Shown: piece by piece, positions 1 to 13,900 of the stretch | Numbering within the stretch: the first letter of the stretch is position 1 | How the letters are laid out: every line of letters starts with the position of its first letter | Translations under genes and position numbers: made by a program | The notes under the pieces: model-generated | The model's input: the letters and a program-made list of their open reading frames with translations, nothing else | Told to the model about the DNA's origin: nothing | Database searches by the model: none | From: Bugula neritina | Lineage: Eukaryota; Bryozoa; Gymnolaemata; Cheilostomatida; Bugulidae | NCBI GenBank assembly: GCA_964035545.1 | Contig: CAXIUT010000183.1 | Span: 1,612,001 to 1,676,000, forward strand | Length of the DNA stretch: 64,000 nt | Direction of reading: 5' to 3'

Positions 1-366
1 TGAAATTCACTGTAACGCATTGCAAAATACTGCAACATACTGAAATTCACTGTGACACACTGAAATACGCTGCAAAATACTACAACATACTGAAATAAAC
101 TGTAACATATTGAAATACACTACAACACATTGAAAATTACTGCAACATACTGAAATATACTGTAACACACTGAAATATACTGCAACATACTGAAATACAC
201 TGTAACATACTGAAATATACTGCAACATACTGAAATACACTGCTACATACGGAAATATTCTGCAACATACTGCAACATACTGCAATACACTGTAACATAC
301 TGAAACACACTGCAACATACTACAACATATTGAAATACACTGCAACACATTGAAATACACTGCAAC

Positions 367-384
367 TTACCGAATATATGGTAA
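367..384. other. TTACC-N8-GGTAA dyad box (block A form)
   Basis: The sequence TTACCGAATATATGGTAA is an 18-bp inverted repeat with perfect 5-bp arms and a symmetric ATAT core (14 of 18 positions symmetric). It arises from a unit that lacks one A; the more common full-length unit has a 9-bp spacer and is less symmetric. Exact copies in block A start at 367, 2785, 4923, 10629, 12767, 16954 and 21141. It resembles a protein-binding dyad, but no binding protein can be named. Confidence 0.6.
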
Positions 385-630
385 ACTACTGAAATATACT
401 GTAACGCATTGAAAAATACTGCAACATACTGAAATATATTGCGACACATTGCAATATACTGTAACATACTGAAAAATGCTGTAGCACACTGAAATATGCT
501 GCAATTCACTGAAATATACTGCAACATACTGAAATACACCGCAACATCCTACAACATACTGAAATACACTGTAACATATTGAAATACACTGCAACACATT
601 GAAATATACTGCAACATAACGAAACATATG
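381..630 (+). repeat. Mid-level module of 250 bp, example 1
   Basis: This module runs from one GGTAAAC box (GGTAA at 380) to the next (630), exactly 250 bp. In order it contains GTAAACTACTG, a GAAAAATACTG unit, a GCGACACATTG unit, a TAGCACACTG unit, the marker GCAACATCCTACAA, and a terminal run GTAACATATTG / GCAACACATTG / GCAACATA leading to the next box. The following module repeats this order, which reveals a level of organisation between the 20-bp dimer and the kilobase HOR. Confidence 0.75.
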
Positions 631-880
631 GTAAACTACTGAAATAAATTTTAACACATTGAAAAATACTGCAACATACTGAAATATATTATAACACATT
701 GAAAAATACTGCAACATACTGAAGTATACTGTAACACACTGAAGTACACTGCAACTCACTGAAATATACTGCAATATACAGAAATACACTGCAACATCCT
801 ACAAAATGCTGAAATACACTGTAACATATTGAAATACACTGCAACACATTGAAATATACTGCAACATACCCAAATATATG
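631..880 (+). repeat. Mid-level module of 250 bp, example 2
   Basis: This module has the same order of landmark units as 381-630: GTAAACTACTG, then GAAAAATACTG, then the GCAACATCCTACAA marker, then the GTAACATATTG / GCAACACATTG run, ending at the next GGTAAAC box at 880. It differs by scattered substitutions, for example AAATTTTAACACATTG in place of TATACTGTAACGCATTG. It therefore descends from the same module but is clearly diverged from it. Adjacent mid-level modules differ far more than whole HOR copies do. Confidence 0.75.
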
Positions 881-3098
881 GTAAACTACTGAAATATACT
901 GTAACACATTGACAAATACTGCAACATACTGAAATATACTGCAACATACCTAAATATACGGTAATATACTGAAATATACTGTAACACACCGAAATATACT
1001 GCAACATACTGAATTACCCTGCTACATACTGAAATATACTGCAACATACTGCAACATACTGAAATACACTGTAACATACTGAAATAAACTGCAACATACT
1101 ACAACATATTGAAATACACTGCAACACATTGAAGTATACCGCAACATACCTAAATATACGGTAATATACTGAAATATACTGTAACACATTGAAAAAACTG
1201 CAACATACTGAAATACACTGCAACACACTGAAATACACCGCAAAAAACTACAATATACTGAAATACACTGTAACATATTGAAATCCACTGCAACACATTG
1301 AAATATACTGCAACATACCGAAATATATGGTAAACTAATGAAATATACTGTAACACATTGAAAAATACCTCAACATACTGAAATATACTGCGACACATTG
1401 CAATATACTGTAACATATTGAAATATGCTGTAGCACACTGAAATACACTGCAACATCCTACAACATACTGAAATACACTGTAACATATTGAAATACACTC
1501 CAAGAAATTGAAATAGACTGCAACATAACAAAATATATGGTAAACTACTGAAATATACTTTAACACATTGAAAAATACTGCAACATACAGAAATATACTG
1601 TAACACACTGAAATATACTGCAACATACTGAAATACACTGCTACATACTGAAATATACTGCAACATACTGCAACAAACTGCAACATACTGAAATACACTG
1701 TAACATATTGAAGTACACTGCAACACATTGAAATATACTGCAACATACCAAAATATATGGTAAACAACTGAAATATACTTTAACACATTGAAAAATACTG
1801 CAACATACTGAAATATACTGCGACACTTTGCAATATACTGTAACATACCGAAATATGCTCTAGCGCACTGAAATACACTGCAACTCACTGAAATATATTG
1901 CAACATACTGAAATACACTGTGACATCCTGAAATATACTGCAACATACTGAAATACACTGCTACATACTGAAATATACTGCAACATACTGCAACATACTG
2001 AAATACACTGCAACAAACTACAACATACTGAAATACACTGCGACACATTGAAATATACTGCAACATACCTAAATATACGGTAATCTACCGAAATATACTG
2101 TAACGCATTGCAAAACACTGCAACATACTGAAATATACTGCGACACCTAGCAATATACTGTAACATACTGAAATATGCTCTAGCACACTGAAATACAATG
2201 CAACTCACTGAAATATACTGCAACATACTGAAATACACTGCAACATCCTACAACATGCAGAAATACACTGTAACATATTGAAATACACTGCAACACTTTG
2301 AAACATACTGCAACATACCGAAATATATGGTAAACTACTGCAACATACTACAACATATTGAAATACACTGCAACACATTGAAATATACTGCAACATACCT
2401 AAATATACGGTAATATACTGAAATTCACTGTAACGCATTGCAAAATACTGCAACATACTGAAATTCACTGTGACACACTGAAATACGCTGCAAAATACTA
2501 CAACATACTGAAATAAACTGTAACATATTGAAATACACTACAACACATATAAAAATACTGCAACATACTGAAATATACTGTAACACACTGAAATATACTG
2601 CAACATACTGAAATACACTGTAACATACTGAAATATACTGCAACATACTGAAATACACTGCTACATACGGAAATATTCTGCAACATACTGCAACATACTG
2701 CAATACACTGTAACATACTGAAACACACTGCAACATACTACAACATATTGAAATACACTGCAACACATTGAAATACACTGCAACTTACCGAATATATGGT
2801 AAACTACTGAAATATACTGTAACGCATTGAATAATACTGCAACATACTGAAATATATTGCGACACATTGCAATATACTGTAACATACTGAAAAATGCTGT
2901 AGCACACTGAAATATACTGCAATTCACTGAAATATACTGCAACATACTGAAATACACCGCAACATCCTACAACATACTGAAATACACTGTAACATATTGA
3001 AATACACTGCAACACATTGAAATATACTGCAACATAACGAAACATATGGTAAACTACTGAAATAAATTTTAACACATTGAAAAATACTGCAACATACT
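681..3098 (+). repeat. Block A HOR copy 1 (2,418 bp)
   Basis: Copies in block A are delimited here by the anchor GAAATATATTATAACACATT, which occurs once per copy. This copy is 40 bp (two dimers) shorter than the longest form of 2,458 bp; the missing 40 bp lie near 1,010, next to a private substitution in GAATTACCCT. It contains the 1-bp-short unit GAAAAAACTG at 1,191 and the TTACC-N8-GGTAA dyad at 2,785-2,802. From 1,011 onward it matches sequence 7,844 bp downstream. Confidence 0.85.
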
Positions 3099-5236
3099 GA
3101 AATATATTATAACACATTGAAAAATACTGCAACATACTGAAGTATACTGTAACACACTGAAGTACACTGCAACTCACTGAAATATACTGCAATATACAGA
3201 AATACACTGCAACATCCTACAAAATGCTGAAATACACTGTAACATATTGAAATACACTGCAACACATTGAAATATACTGCAACATACCCAAATATATGGT
3301 AAACTACTGAAATATACTGTAACACATTGACAAATACTGCAACATACTGAAATATACTGCAACATACCTAAATATACGGTAATATACTGAAATATACTGT
3401 AACACACCGAAATATACTGCAACATACTGAAATACACTGTAACATACTGAAATATACTGCAACATACTGAATTACACTGCTACATACTGAAATATACTGC
3501 AACATACTGCAACATACTGAAATACACTGTAACATACTGAAATAAACTGCAACATACTACAACATATTGAAATACACTGCAACACATTGAAGTATACCGC
3601 AACATACCTAAATATACGGTAATATACTGAAATATACTGTAACACATTGAAAAAACTGCAACATACTGAAATACACTGCAACACACTGAAATACACCGCA
3701 AAAAACTACAATATACTGAAATACACTGTAACATATTGAAATCCACTGCAACACATTGAAATATACTGCAACATACCGAAATATATGGTAAACTAATGAA
3801 ATATACTGTAACACATTGAAAAATACCGCAACATACTGAAATATACTGCGACACATTGCAATATACTGTAACATATTGAAATATGCTGTAGCACACTGAA
3901 ATACACTGCAACATCCTACAACATACTGAAATACACTGTAACATATTGAAATACACTGCAAGAAATTGAAATAGACTGCAACATAACAAAATATATGGTA
4001 AACTACTGAAATATACTTTAACACATTGAAAAATACTGCAACATACAGAAATATACTGTAACACACTGAAATATACTGCAACATACTGAAATACACTGCT
4101 ACATACTGAAATATACTGCAACATACTGCAACAAACTGCAACATACTGAAATACACTGTAACATATTGAAGTACACTGCAACACATTGAAATATACTGCA
4201 ACATACCAAAATATATGGTAAACAACTGAAATATACTTTAACACATTGAAAAATACTGCAACATACTGAAATATACTGCGACACCTAGCAATACACTGTA
4301 ACATACTGAAATATGCTCTAGCACACTGAAATACAATGCAACTCACTGAAATATACTGCAACATACTGAAATACACTGCAACATCCTACAACATGCAGAA
4401 ATACACTGTAACATATTGAGATACACTGCAACACTTTGAAACATACTGCAACATACCGAAATATATGGTAAACTACTGCAACATACTACAACATATTGAA
4501 ATACACTGCAACACATTGAAATATACTGCAACATACCTAAATATACGGTAATATACTGAAATTCACTGTAACGCATTGCAAAATACTGCAACATACTGAA
4601 ATTCACTGTGACACACTGAAATACGCTGCAAAATACTACAACATACTGAAATAAACTGTAACATATTGAAATACACTACAACACATTGAAAAATACTGCA
4701 ACATACTGAAATATACTGTAACACACTGAAATATACTGCAACATACTGAAATACACTGTAACATACTGAAATATACTGCAACATACTGAAATACACTGCT
4801 ACATACGGAAATATTCTGCAACATACTGCAACATACTGCAATACACTGTAACATACTGAAACACACTGCAACATACTACAACATATTGAAATACACTGCA
4901 ACACATTGAAATACACTGCAACTTACCGAATATATGGTAAACTACTGAAATATACTGTAACGCATTGAAAAATACTGCAACATACTGAAATATATTGCGA
5001 CACATTGCAATATACTGTAACATACTGAAAAATGCTGTAGCACACTGAAATATACTGCAATTCACTGAAATATACTGCAACATACTGAAATACACCGCAA
5101 CATCCTACAACATACTGAAATACACTGTAACATATTGAAACACACTGCAACACATTGAAATATACTGCAACATAACGAAACATATGGTAAACTACTGAAA
5201 TAAATTTTAACACATTGAAAAATACTGCAACATACT
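3099..5236 (+). repeat. Block A HOR copy 2 (2,138 bp)
   Basis: This copy lacks 320 bp relative to the 2,458-bp form. The loss lies between two GCGACAC units (ending CTTTG in the long form, CCTAG in this copy) around 4,239-4,279, as expected from exchange between similar units. It keeps both 1-bp-short units, at 3,649 and in the dyad at 4,923-4,940. It corresponds to copy 6, 7,844 bp downstream, with very few differences visible. Confidence 0.85.
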
Positions 5237-7185
5237 GAAATATATTATAACACATTGAAAAATACTGCAACATACTGAAGTATACTGTAACACACTGAAG
5301 TACATTGCAACTCACTGAAATATACTGCAATATACAGAAATACACTGCAACATCCTACAAAATGCTGAAATACACTGTAACATATTGAAATACACTGCAA
5401 CACATTGAAATATACTGCAACATACCCAAATATATGGTAAACTACTGAAATATACTGTAACACATTGACAAATACTGCAACATACTGAAATATACTGCAA
5501 CATACCTAAATATACGGTAATATACTGAAATATACTGTAACACACCGAAATATACTGCAACATACTGAAATACACTGTAACATACTGAAATATGCTGCAA
5601 CATACTGAATTACACTGCTACATACTGAAATATACTGCAACATACTGCAACATACTGAAATACACTGTAACATACTGAAATAAACTGCAACATACTACAA
5701 CATATTGAAATACACTGCAACACATTGAAGTATACCGCAACATACCTAAATATACGGTAATATACTGAAATATACTGTAACACATTGAAAAAACTGCAAC
5801 ATACTGAAATACACTGCAACACACTGAAATACACCGCAAAAAACTACAATATACTGAAATACACTGTAACATATTGAAATCCACTGCAACACATTGAAAT
5901 ATACTGCAACATACCGAAATATATGGTAAACTAATGAAATATACTGTAACACATTGAAAAATACCGCAACATACTGAAATATACTGCGACACATTGCAAT
6001 ATACTGTAACATATTGAAATATGCTGTAGCACACTGAAATACACTGCAACATCCTACAACATACTGAAATACACTGTAACATATTGAAATACACTGCAAG
6101 AAATTGAAATAGACTGCAACATAACAAAATATATGGTAAACTACTGAAATATACTTTAACACATTGAAAAATACTGCAACATACAGAAATATACTGTAAC
6201 ACACTGAAATATACTGCAACATACTGAAATACACTGCTACATACTGAAATATACTGCAACATACTGCAACATACTGAAATACACTGCAACAAACTACAAC
6301 ATACTGAAATACACTACAACCCACTGAAATATACTGCAACATACTGAAATACACTGCAACACATTGAAATATACTGCAACATACCAAAATATATGGTAAA
6401 CAACTGAAATATACTTTAACACATTGAAAAATACTGCAACATACTGAAATATACTGCGACACTTTGCAATATACTGTAACATACCGAAATATGCTCTAGC
6501 GCACTGAAATACACTGCAACTCACTGAAATATATTGCAACATACTGAAATACACTGTGACATCCTGAAATATACTGCAACATACTGAAATACACTGCTAC
6601 ATACTGAAATATACTGCAAAATACTACAACATACTGAAATAAACTGTAACATATTGAAATACACTGCAATACATTGATAAATAATGCAATATACTGAAAT
6701 ATACTGTAACACACTGAAATATACTGCAACATACTGAAATACACTGTAACATACTGAAATATACTGCAACGTACTGAAATACACTGCTACATACTGAAAT
6801 ATACTGCAACATACTGAAATACACTGCTACATACTGAAATATACTGCAACATACTGCAACATACTGAAATACACTGCAACAAACAACAACATACTGAAAT
6901 ACACTACAACCCACTGAAATATACTGCAACATACTGAAATACACTGCAACACATTGAAATATACTGCAACATACCTAAATATACGGTAATCTACCGAAAT
7001 ATACTGTAACGCATTGCAAAACACTGCAACATACTGAAATACACTGCGACACACTGAAGTACGCTGCAAAATACTACAACATACTGAAATAAACTGTAAC
7101 ATATTGAAATACACTGCAATACATTGATAAATAATGCAATATACTGAAATATACTGTGACACACTGAAATATACTGCAACATACT
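5237..7185 (+). repeat. Block A HOR copy 3 (1,949 bp, mosaic)
   Basis: The first 1.75 kb matches copy 7 (13,081 onward) at an offset of 7,844 bp. The match ends at about 6,990, where TAATCTACC replaces TAATATACT. The second half has two runs containing GCTACATACTG and CTACAACCCACTG units (about 6,300 and 6,905) that look like a repeated patch. The TTACC dyad module is absent, so only one 1-bp-short unit remains and the length is 1,950 minus 1. Confidence 0.8.
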
Positions 7186-8484
7186 GAAATATATTATAAC
7201 ACATTGAAAAATACTGCAACATACTGAAGTATACTGTAACACACTGAAGTACACTGCAACTCACTGAAATATACTGCAATATACAGAAATACACTGCAAC
7301 ATCCTACAAAATGCTGAAATACACTGTAACATATTGAAATACACTGCAACACATTGAAATATACTGCAACATACCCAAATATATGGTAAACTACTGAAAT
7401 ATACTGTAACACATTGACAAATACTGCAACATACTGAAATATACTGCAACATACCTAAATATACGGTAATATACTGAAATATACTGTAACACACCGAAAT
7501 ATACTGCAACATACTGAAATACACTGTAACATACTGAAATATACTGCAACATACTGAATTACACTGCTACATACTGAAATATACTGCAACATACTGCAAC
7601 ATACTGAAATACACTGTAACATACTGAAATAAACTGCAACATACTACAACATATTGAAATACACTGCAACACATTGAAGTATACCGCAACATACCTAAAT
7701 ATACGGTTTTATACTGAAATATACTGTAACACATTGAAAAAACTGCAACATACTGAAATACACTGCAACACACTGAAATACACCGCAAAAAACTACAATA
7801 TACTGAAATACACTGTAACATATTGAAATCCACTGCAACACATTGAAATATACTGCAACATACCGAAATATATGGTAAACTAATGAAATATACTGTAACA
7901 CATTGAAAAATACCGCAACATACTGAAATATACTGCGACACATTGCAATATACTGTAACATATTGAAATATGCTGTAGCACACTGAAATACACTGCAACA
8001 TCCTACAACATACTGAAATACACTGTAACATATTGAAATACACTGCAAGAAATTGAAATAGACTGCAACATAACAAAATATATGGTAAACTACTGAAATA
8101 TACTTTAACACATTGAAAAATACTGCAACATACAGAAATATACTGTAACACACTGAAATATACTGCAACATACTGAAATACACTGCTACATACTGAAATA
8201 TACTGCAACATACTGCAACAAACTGCAACATACTGAAATACACTGCAACACATTGAAATATACTGCAACATACCTAAATATACTGTAATCTACCGAAATA
8301 TACTGTAACGCATTGCAAAACACTGCAACATACTGAAATACACTGCGACACACTGAAGTACGCTGCAAAATACTACAACATACTGAAATAAACTGTAACA
8401 TATTGAAATACACTGCAATACATTGATAAATAATGCAATATACTGAAATATACTGTAACACACTGAAATATACTGCAACATACT
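7186..8484 (+). repeat. Block A HOR copy 4 (1,299 bp, shortest)
   Basis: This is the shortest complete copy, about 1,160 bp shorter than the 2,458-bp form. It carries one 1-bp-short unit (GAAAAAACTG near 7,735) and no TTACC dyad, hence 1,300 minus 1. It has two damaged box units: GGTTTT instead of GGTAAT near 7,706, and CTGTAAT instead of CGGTAAT near 8,283. The jump that shortens it lies near 8,240-8,290, where the pattern changes to the one seen near 6,960-7,010. Confidence 0.8.
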
Positions 8485-10942
8485 GAAATATATTATAACA
8501 CATTGAAAAATACTGCAACATACTGAAGTATACTGTAACACACTGAAGTACACTGCAACTCACTGAAATATACTGCAATATACAGAAATACACTGCAACA
8601 TCCTACAAAATGCTGAAATACACTGTAACATATTGAAATACACTGCAACACATTGAAATATACTGCAACATACCCAAATATATGGTAAACTACTGAAATA
8701 TACTGTAACACATTGACAAATACTGCAACATACTGAAATATACTGCAACATACCTAAATATACGGTAATATACTGAAATATACTGTAACACACCGAAATA
8801 TACTGCAACATACTGAAATACACTGTAACATACTGAAATATACTGCAACATACTGAATTACACTGCTACATACTGAAATATACTGCAACATACTGCAACA
8901 TACTGAAATACACTGTAACATACTGAAATAAACTGCAACATACTACAACATATTGAAATACACTGCAACACATTGAAGTATACCGCAACATACCTAAATA
9001 TACGGTAATATACTGAAATATACTGTAACACATTGAAAAAACTGCAACATACTGAAATACACTGCAACACACTGAAATACACCGCAAAAAACTACAATAT
9101 ACTGAAATACACTGTAACATATTGAAATCCACTGCAACACATTGAAATATACTGCAACATACCGAAATATATGGTAAACTAATGAAATATACTGTAACAC
9201 ATTGAAAAATACCGCAACATACTGAAATATACTGCGACACATTGCAATATACTGTAACATATTGAAATATGCTGTAGCACACTGAAATACACTGCAACAT
9301 CCTACAACATACTGAAATACACTGTAACATATTGAAATACACTGCAAGAAATTGAAATAGACTGCAACATAACAAAATATATGGTAAACTACTGAAATAT
9401 ACTTTAACACATTGAAAAATACTGCAACATACAGAAATATACTGTAACACACTGAAATATACTGCAACATACTGAAATACACTGCTACATACTGAAATAT
9501 ACTGCAACATACTGCAACAAACTGCAACATACTGAAATACACTGTAACATATTGAAGTACACTGCAACACATTGAAATATACTGCAACATACCAAAATAT
9601 ATGGTAAACAACTGAAATATACTTTAACACATTGAAAAATACTGCAACATACTGAAATATACTGCGACACTTTGCAATATACTGTAACATACCGAAATAT
9701 GCTCTAGCGCACTGAAATACACTGCAACTCACTGAAATATATTGCAACATACTGAAATACACTGTGACATCCTGAAATATACTGCAACATACTGAAATAC
9801 ACTGCTACATACTGAAATATACTGCAACATACTGCAACATACTGAAATACACTGCAACAAACTACAACATACTGAAATACACTGCGACACATTGAAATAT
9901 ACTGCAACATACCTAAATATACGGTAATCTACCGAAATATACTGTAACGCATTGCATAACACTGCAACATACTGAAATATACTGCGACACCTAGCAAGAT
10001 ACTGTAACATACTGAAATATGCTCTAGCACACTGAAATACAATGCAACTCACTGAAATATACTGCAACATACTGAAATACACTGCAACATCCTACAACAT
10101 GCAGAAATACAGTGTAACATATTGAAATACACTGCAACACTTTGAAACATACTGCAACATACCGAAATATATGGTAAACTACTGCAACAAACTACAACAT
10201 ATTGAAATACACTGCAACACATTGAAATATACTGCAACATACCTAAATATACGGTAATATACTGAAATTCACTGTAACGCATTGCAAAATACTGCAACAT
10301 ACTGAAATTCACTGTGACACACTGAAATACGCTGCAAAATACTACAACATACTGAAATAAACTGTAACATATTGAAATACACTACAACACATTGAAAAAT
10401 ACTGCAACATACTGAAATATACTGTAACACACTGAAATATACTGCAACATACTGAAATACACTGTAACATACTGAAATATACTGCAACATACTGAAATAC
10501 ACTGCTACATACGGAAATATTCTGCAACATACTGCAACATACTGCAATACACTGTAACATACTGAAACACACTGCAACATACTACAACATATTGAAATAC
10601 ACTGCAACACATTGAAATACACTGCAACTTACCGAATATATGGTAAACTACTGAAATATACTGTAACGCATTGAAAAATACTGCAACATACTGAAATATA
10701 TTGCGACACATTGCAATATACTGTAACATACTGAAAAATGCTGTAGCACACTGAAATATACTGCAATTCACTGAAATATACTGCAACATACTGAAATACA
10801 CCGCAACATCCTACAACATACTGAAATACACTGTAACATATTGAAATACACTGCAACACATTGAAATATACTGCAACATAACGAAACATATGGTAAACTA
10901 CTGAAATAAATTTTAACACATTGAAAAATACTGCAACATACT
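8485..10942 (+). repeat. Block A HOR copy 5 (2,458 bp, full length)
   Basis: This is the longest block A unit and serves as the reference form. It contains both 1-bp-short units, GAAAAAACTG at 9,034 and the TTACC-N8-GGTAA dyad at 10,629-10,646, giving 2,460 minus 2. It retains both the 40 bp missing from copy 1 and the 320 bp missing from the 2,138-bp copies. From 8,855 it mirrors 1,011 onward at an offset of 7,844 bp. Confidence 0.85.
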
Positions 10943-13900
10943 GAAATATATTATAACACATTGAAAAATACTGCAACATACTGAAGTATACTGTAACACA
11001 CTGAAGTACACTGCAACTCACTGAAATATACTGCAATATACAGAAATACACTGCAACATCCTACAAAATGCTGAAATACACTGTAACATATTGAAATACA
11101 CTGCAACACATTGAAATATACTGCAACATACCCAAATATATGGCAAACTACTGAAATATACTGTAACACATTGACAAATACTGCAACATACTGAAATATA
11201 CTGCAACATACCTAAATATACGGTAATATACTGAAATATACTGTAACACACCGAAATATACTGCAACATACTGAAATACACTGTAACATACTGAAATATA
11301 CTGCAACATACTGAATTACACTGCTACATACTGAAATATACTGCAACATACTGCAACATACTGAAATACACTGTAACATACTGAAATAAACTGCAACATA
11401 CTACAACATATTGAAATACACTGCAACACATTGAAGTATACCGCAACATACCTAAATATACGGTAATATACTGAAATATACTGTAACACATTGAAAAAAC
11501 TGCAACATACTGAAATACACTGCAACACACTGAAATACACCGCAAAAAACTACAATATACTGAAATACACTGTAACATATTGAAATCCACTGCAACACAT
11601 TGAAATATACTGCAACATACCGAAATATATGGTAAACTAATGAAATATACTGTAACACATTGAAAAATACCGCAACATACTGAAATATACTGCGACACAT
11701 TGCAATATACTGTAACATATTGAAATATGCTGTAGCACACTGAAATACACTGCAACATCCTACAACATACTGAAATACACTGTAACATATTGAAATACAC
11801 TGCAAGAAATTGAAATAGACTGCAACATAACAAAATATATGGTAAACTACTGAAATATACTTTAACACATTGAAAAATACTGCAACATACAGAAATATAC
11901 TGTAACACACTGAAATATACTGCAACATACTGAAATACACTGCTACATACTGAAATATACTGCAACATACTGCAACAAACTGCAACATACTGAAATACAC
12001 TGTAACATATTGAAGTACACTGCAACACATTGAAATATACTGCAACATACCAAAATATATGGTAAACAACTGAAATATACTTTAACACATTGAAAAATAC
12101 TGCAACATACTGAAATATACTGCGACACCTAGCAATACACTGTAACATACTGAAATATGCTCTAGCACACTGAAATACAATGCAACTCACTGAAATATAC
12201 TGCAACATACTGAAATACACTGCAACATCCTACAACATGCAGAAATACACTGTAACATATTGAAATACACTGCAACACTTTGAAACATACTGCAACATAC
12301 CGAAATATATGGTAAACTACTGCAACATACTACAACATATTGAAATACACTGCAACACATTGAAATATATTGCAACATACCTAAATATACGGTAATATAC
12401 CGAAATTCACTGTAACGCATTGCAAAATACTGCAACATACTGAAATTCACTGTGACACACTGAAATACGCTGCAAAATACTACAACATACTGAAATAAAC
12501 TGTAACATATTGAAATACACTACAACACATTGAAAAATACTGCAACATACTGAAATATACTGTAACACACTGAAATATACTGCAACATACTGAAATACAC
12601 TGTAACATACTGAAATATACTGCAACATACTGAAATACACTGCTACATACGGAAATATTCTGCAACATACTGCAACATACTGCAATACACTGTAACATAC
12701 TGAAACACACTGCAACATACTACAACATATTGAAATACACTGCAACACATTGAAATACACTGCAACTTACCGAATATATGGTAAACTACTGAAATATACT
12801 GTAACGCATTGAAAAATACTGCAACATACTGAAATATATTGCGACACATTGCAATATACTGTAACATACTGAAAAATGCTGTAGCACACTGAAATATACT
12901 GCAATTCACTGAAATATACTGCAACATACTGAAATACACCGCAACATCCTACAACATACTGAAATACACTGTAACATATTGAAACACACTGCAACACATT
13001 GAAATATACTGCAACATAACGAAACATATGGTAAACTACTGAAATAAATTTTAACACATTGAAAAATACTGCAACATACTGAAATATATTATAACACATT
13101 GAAAAATACTGCAACATACTGAAGTATACTGTAACACACTGAAGTACACTGCAACTCACTGAAATATACTGCAATATACAGAAATACACTGCAACATCCT
13201 ACAAAATGCTGAAATACACTGTAACATATTGAAATACACTGCAACACATTGAAATATACTGCAACATACCCAAATATATGGTAAACTACTGAAATATACT
13301 GTAACACATTGACAAATACTGCAACATACTGAAATATACTGCAACATACCTAAATATACGGTAATATACTGAAATATACTGTAACACACCGAAATATACT
13401 GCAACATACTGAAATACACTGTAACATACTGAAATATACTGCAACATACTGAATTACACTGCTACATACTGAAATATACTGCAACATACTGCAACATACT
13501 GAAATACACTGTAACATACTGAAATAAACTGCAACATACTACAACATATTGAAATACACTGCAACACATTGAAGTATACCGCAACATACCTAAATATACG
13601 GTAATATACTGAAATATACTGTAACACATTGAAAAAACTGCAACATACTGAAATACACTGCAACACACTGAAATACACCGCAAAAAACTACAATATACTG
13701 AAATACACTGTAACATATTGAAATCCACTGCAACACATTGAAATATACTGCAACATACCGAAATATATGGTAAACTAATGAAATATACTGTAACACATTG
13801 AAAAATACCGCAACATACTGAAATATACTGCGACACATTGCAATATACTGTAACATATTGAAATATGCTGTAGCACACTGAAATACACTGCAACATCCTA

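Larger units (their letters stand above)
1..680 (+). repeat. Block A HOR, partial first copy
   Basis: This is the 3' end of a block A higher-order repeat cut by the window edge. It opens with a GAAATTCAC / GTAACGCATTG run that recurs at 2,419, 4,557, 10,263, 12,401, 16,588 and 20,775. It holds the first intact TTACC-N8-GGTAA dyad (367-384), whose unit is one base short. The first of the two clearest 250-bp modules starts just after that dyad. Confidence 0.85.

Noticed and set aside
367-384. CENP-B-box-like motif, or transcriptional operator
   Set aside because: The TTACC-N8-GGTAA dyad does not resemble the CENP-B box sequence, and there is no adjacent gene to regulate. It is kept only as an unassigned dyad.
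631-660. AT-rich AAATTTTAACAC runs as promoters or replication origins
   Set aside because: They are ordinary variants of the GAAATATACTGTAACAC unit repeated in every copy, without any associated gene, terminator or origin motif.
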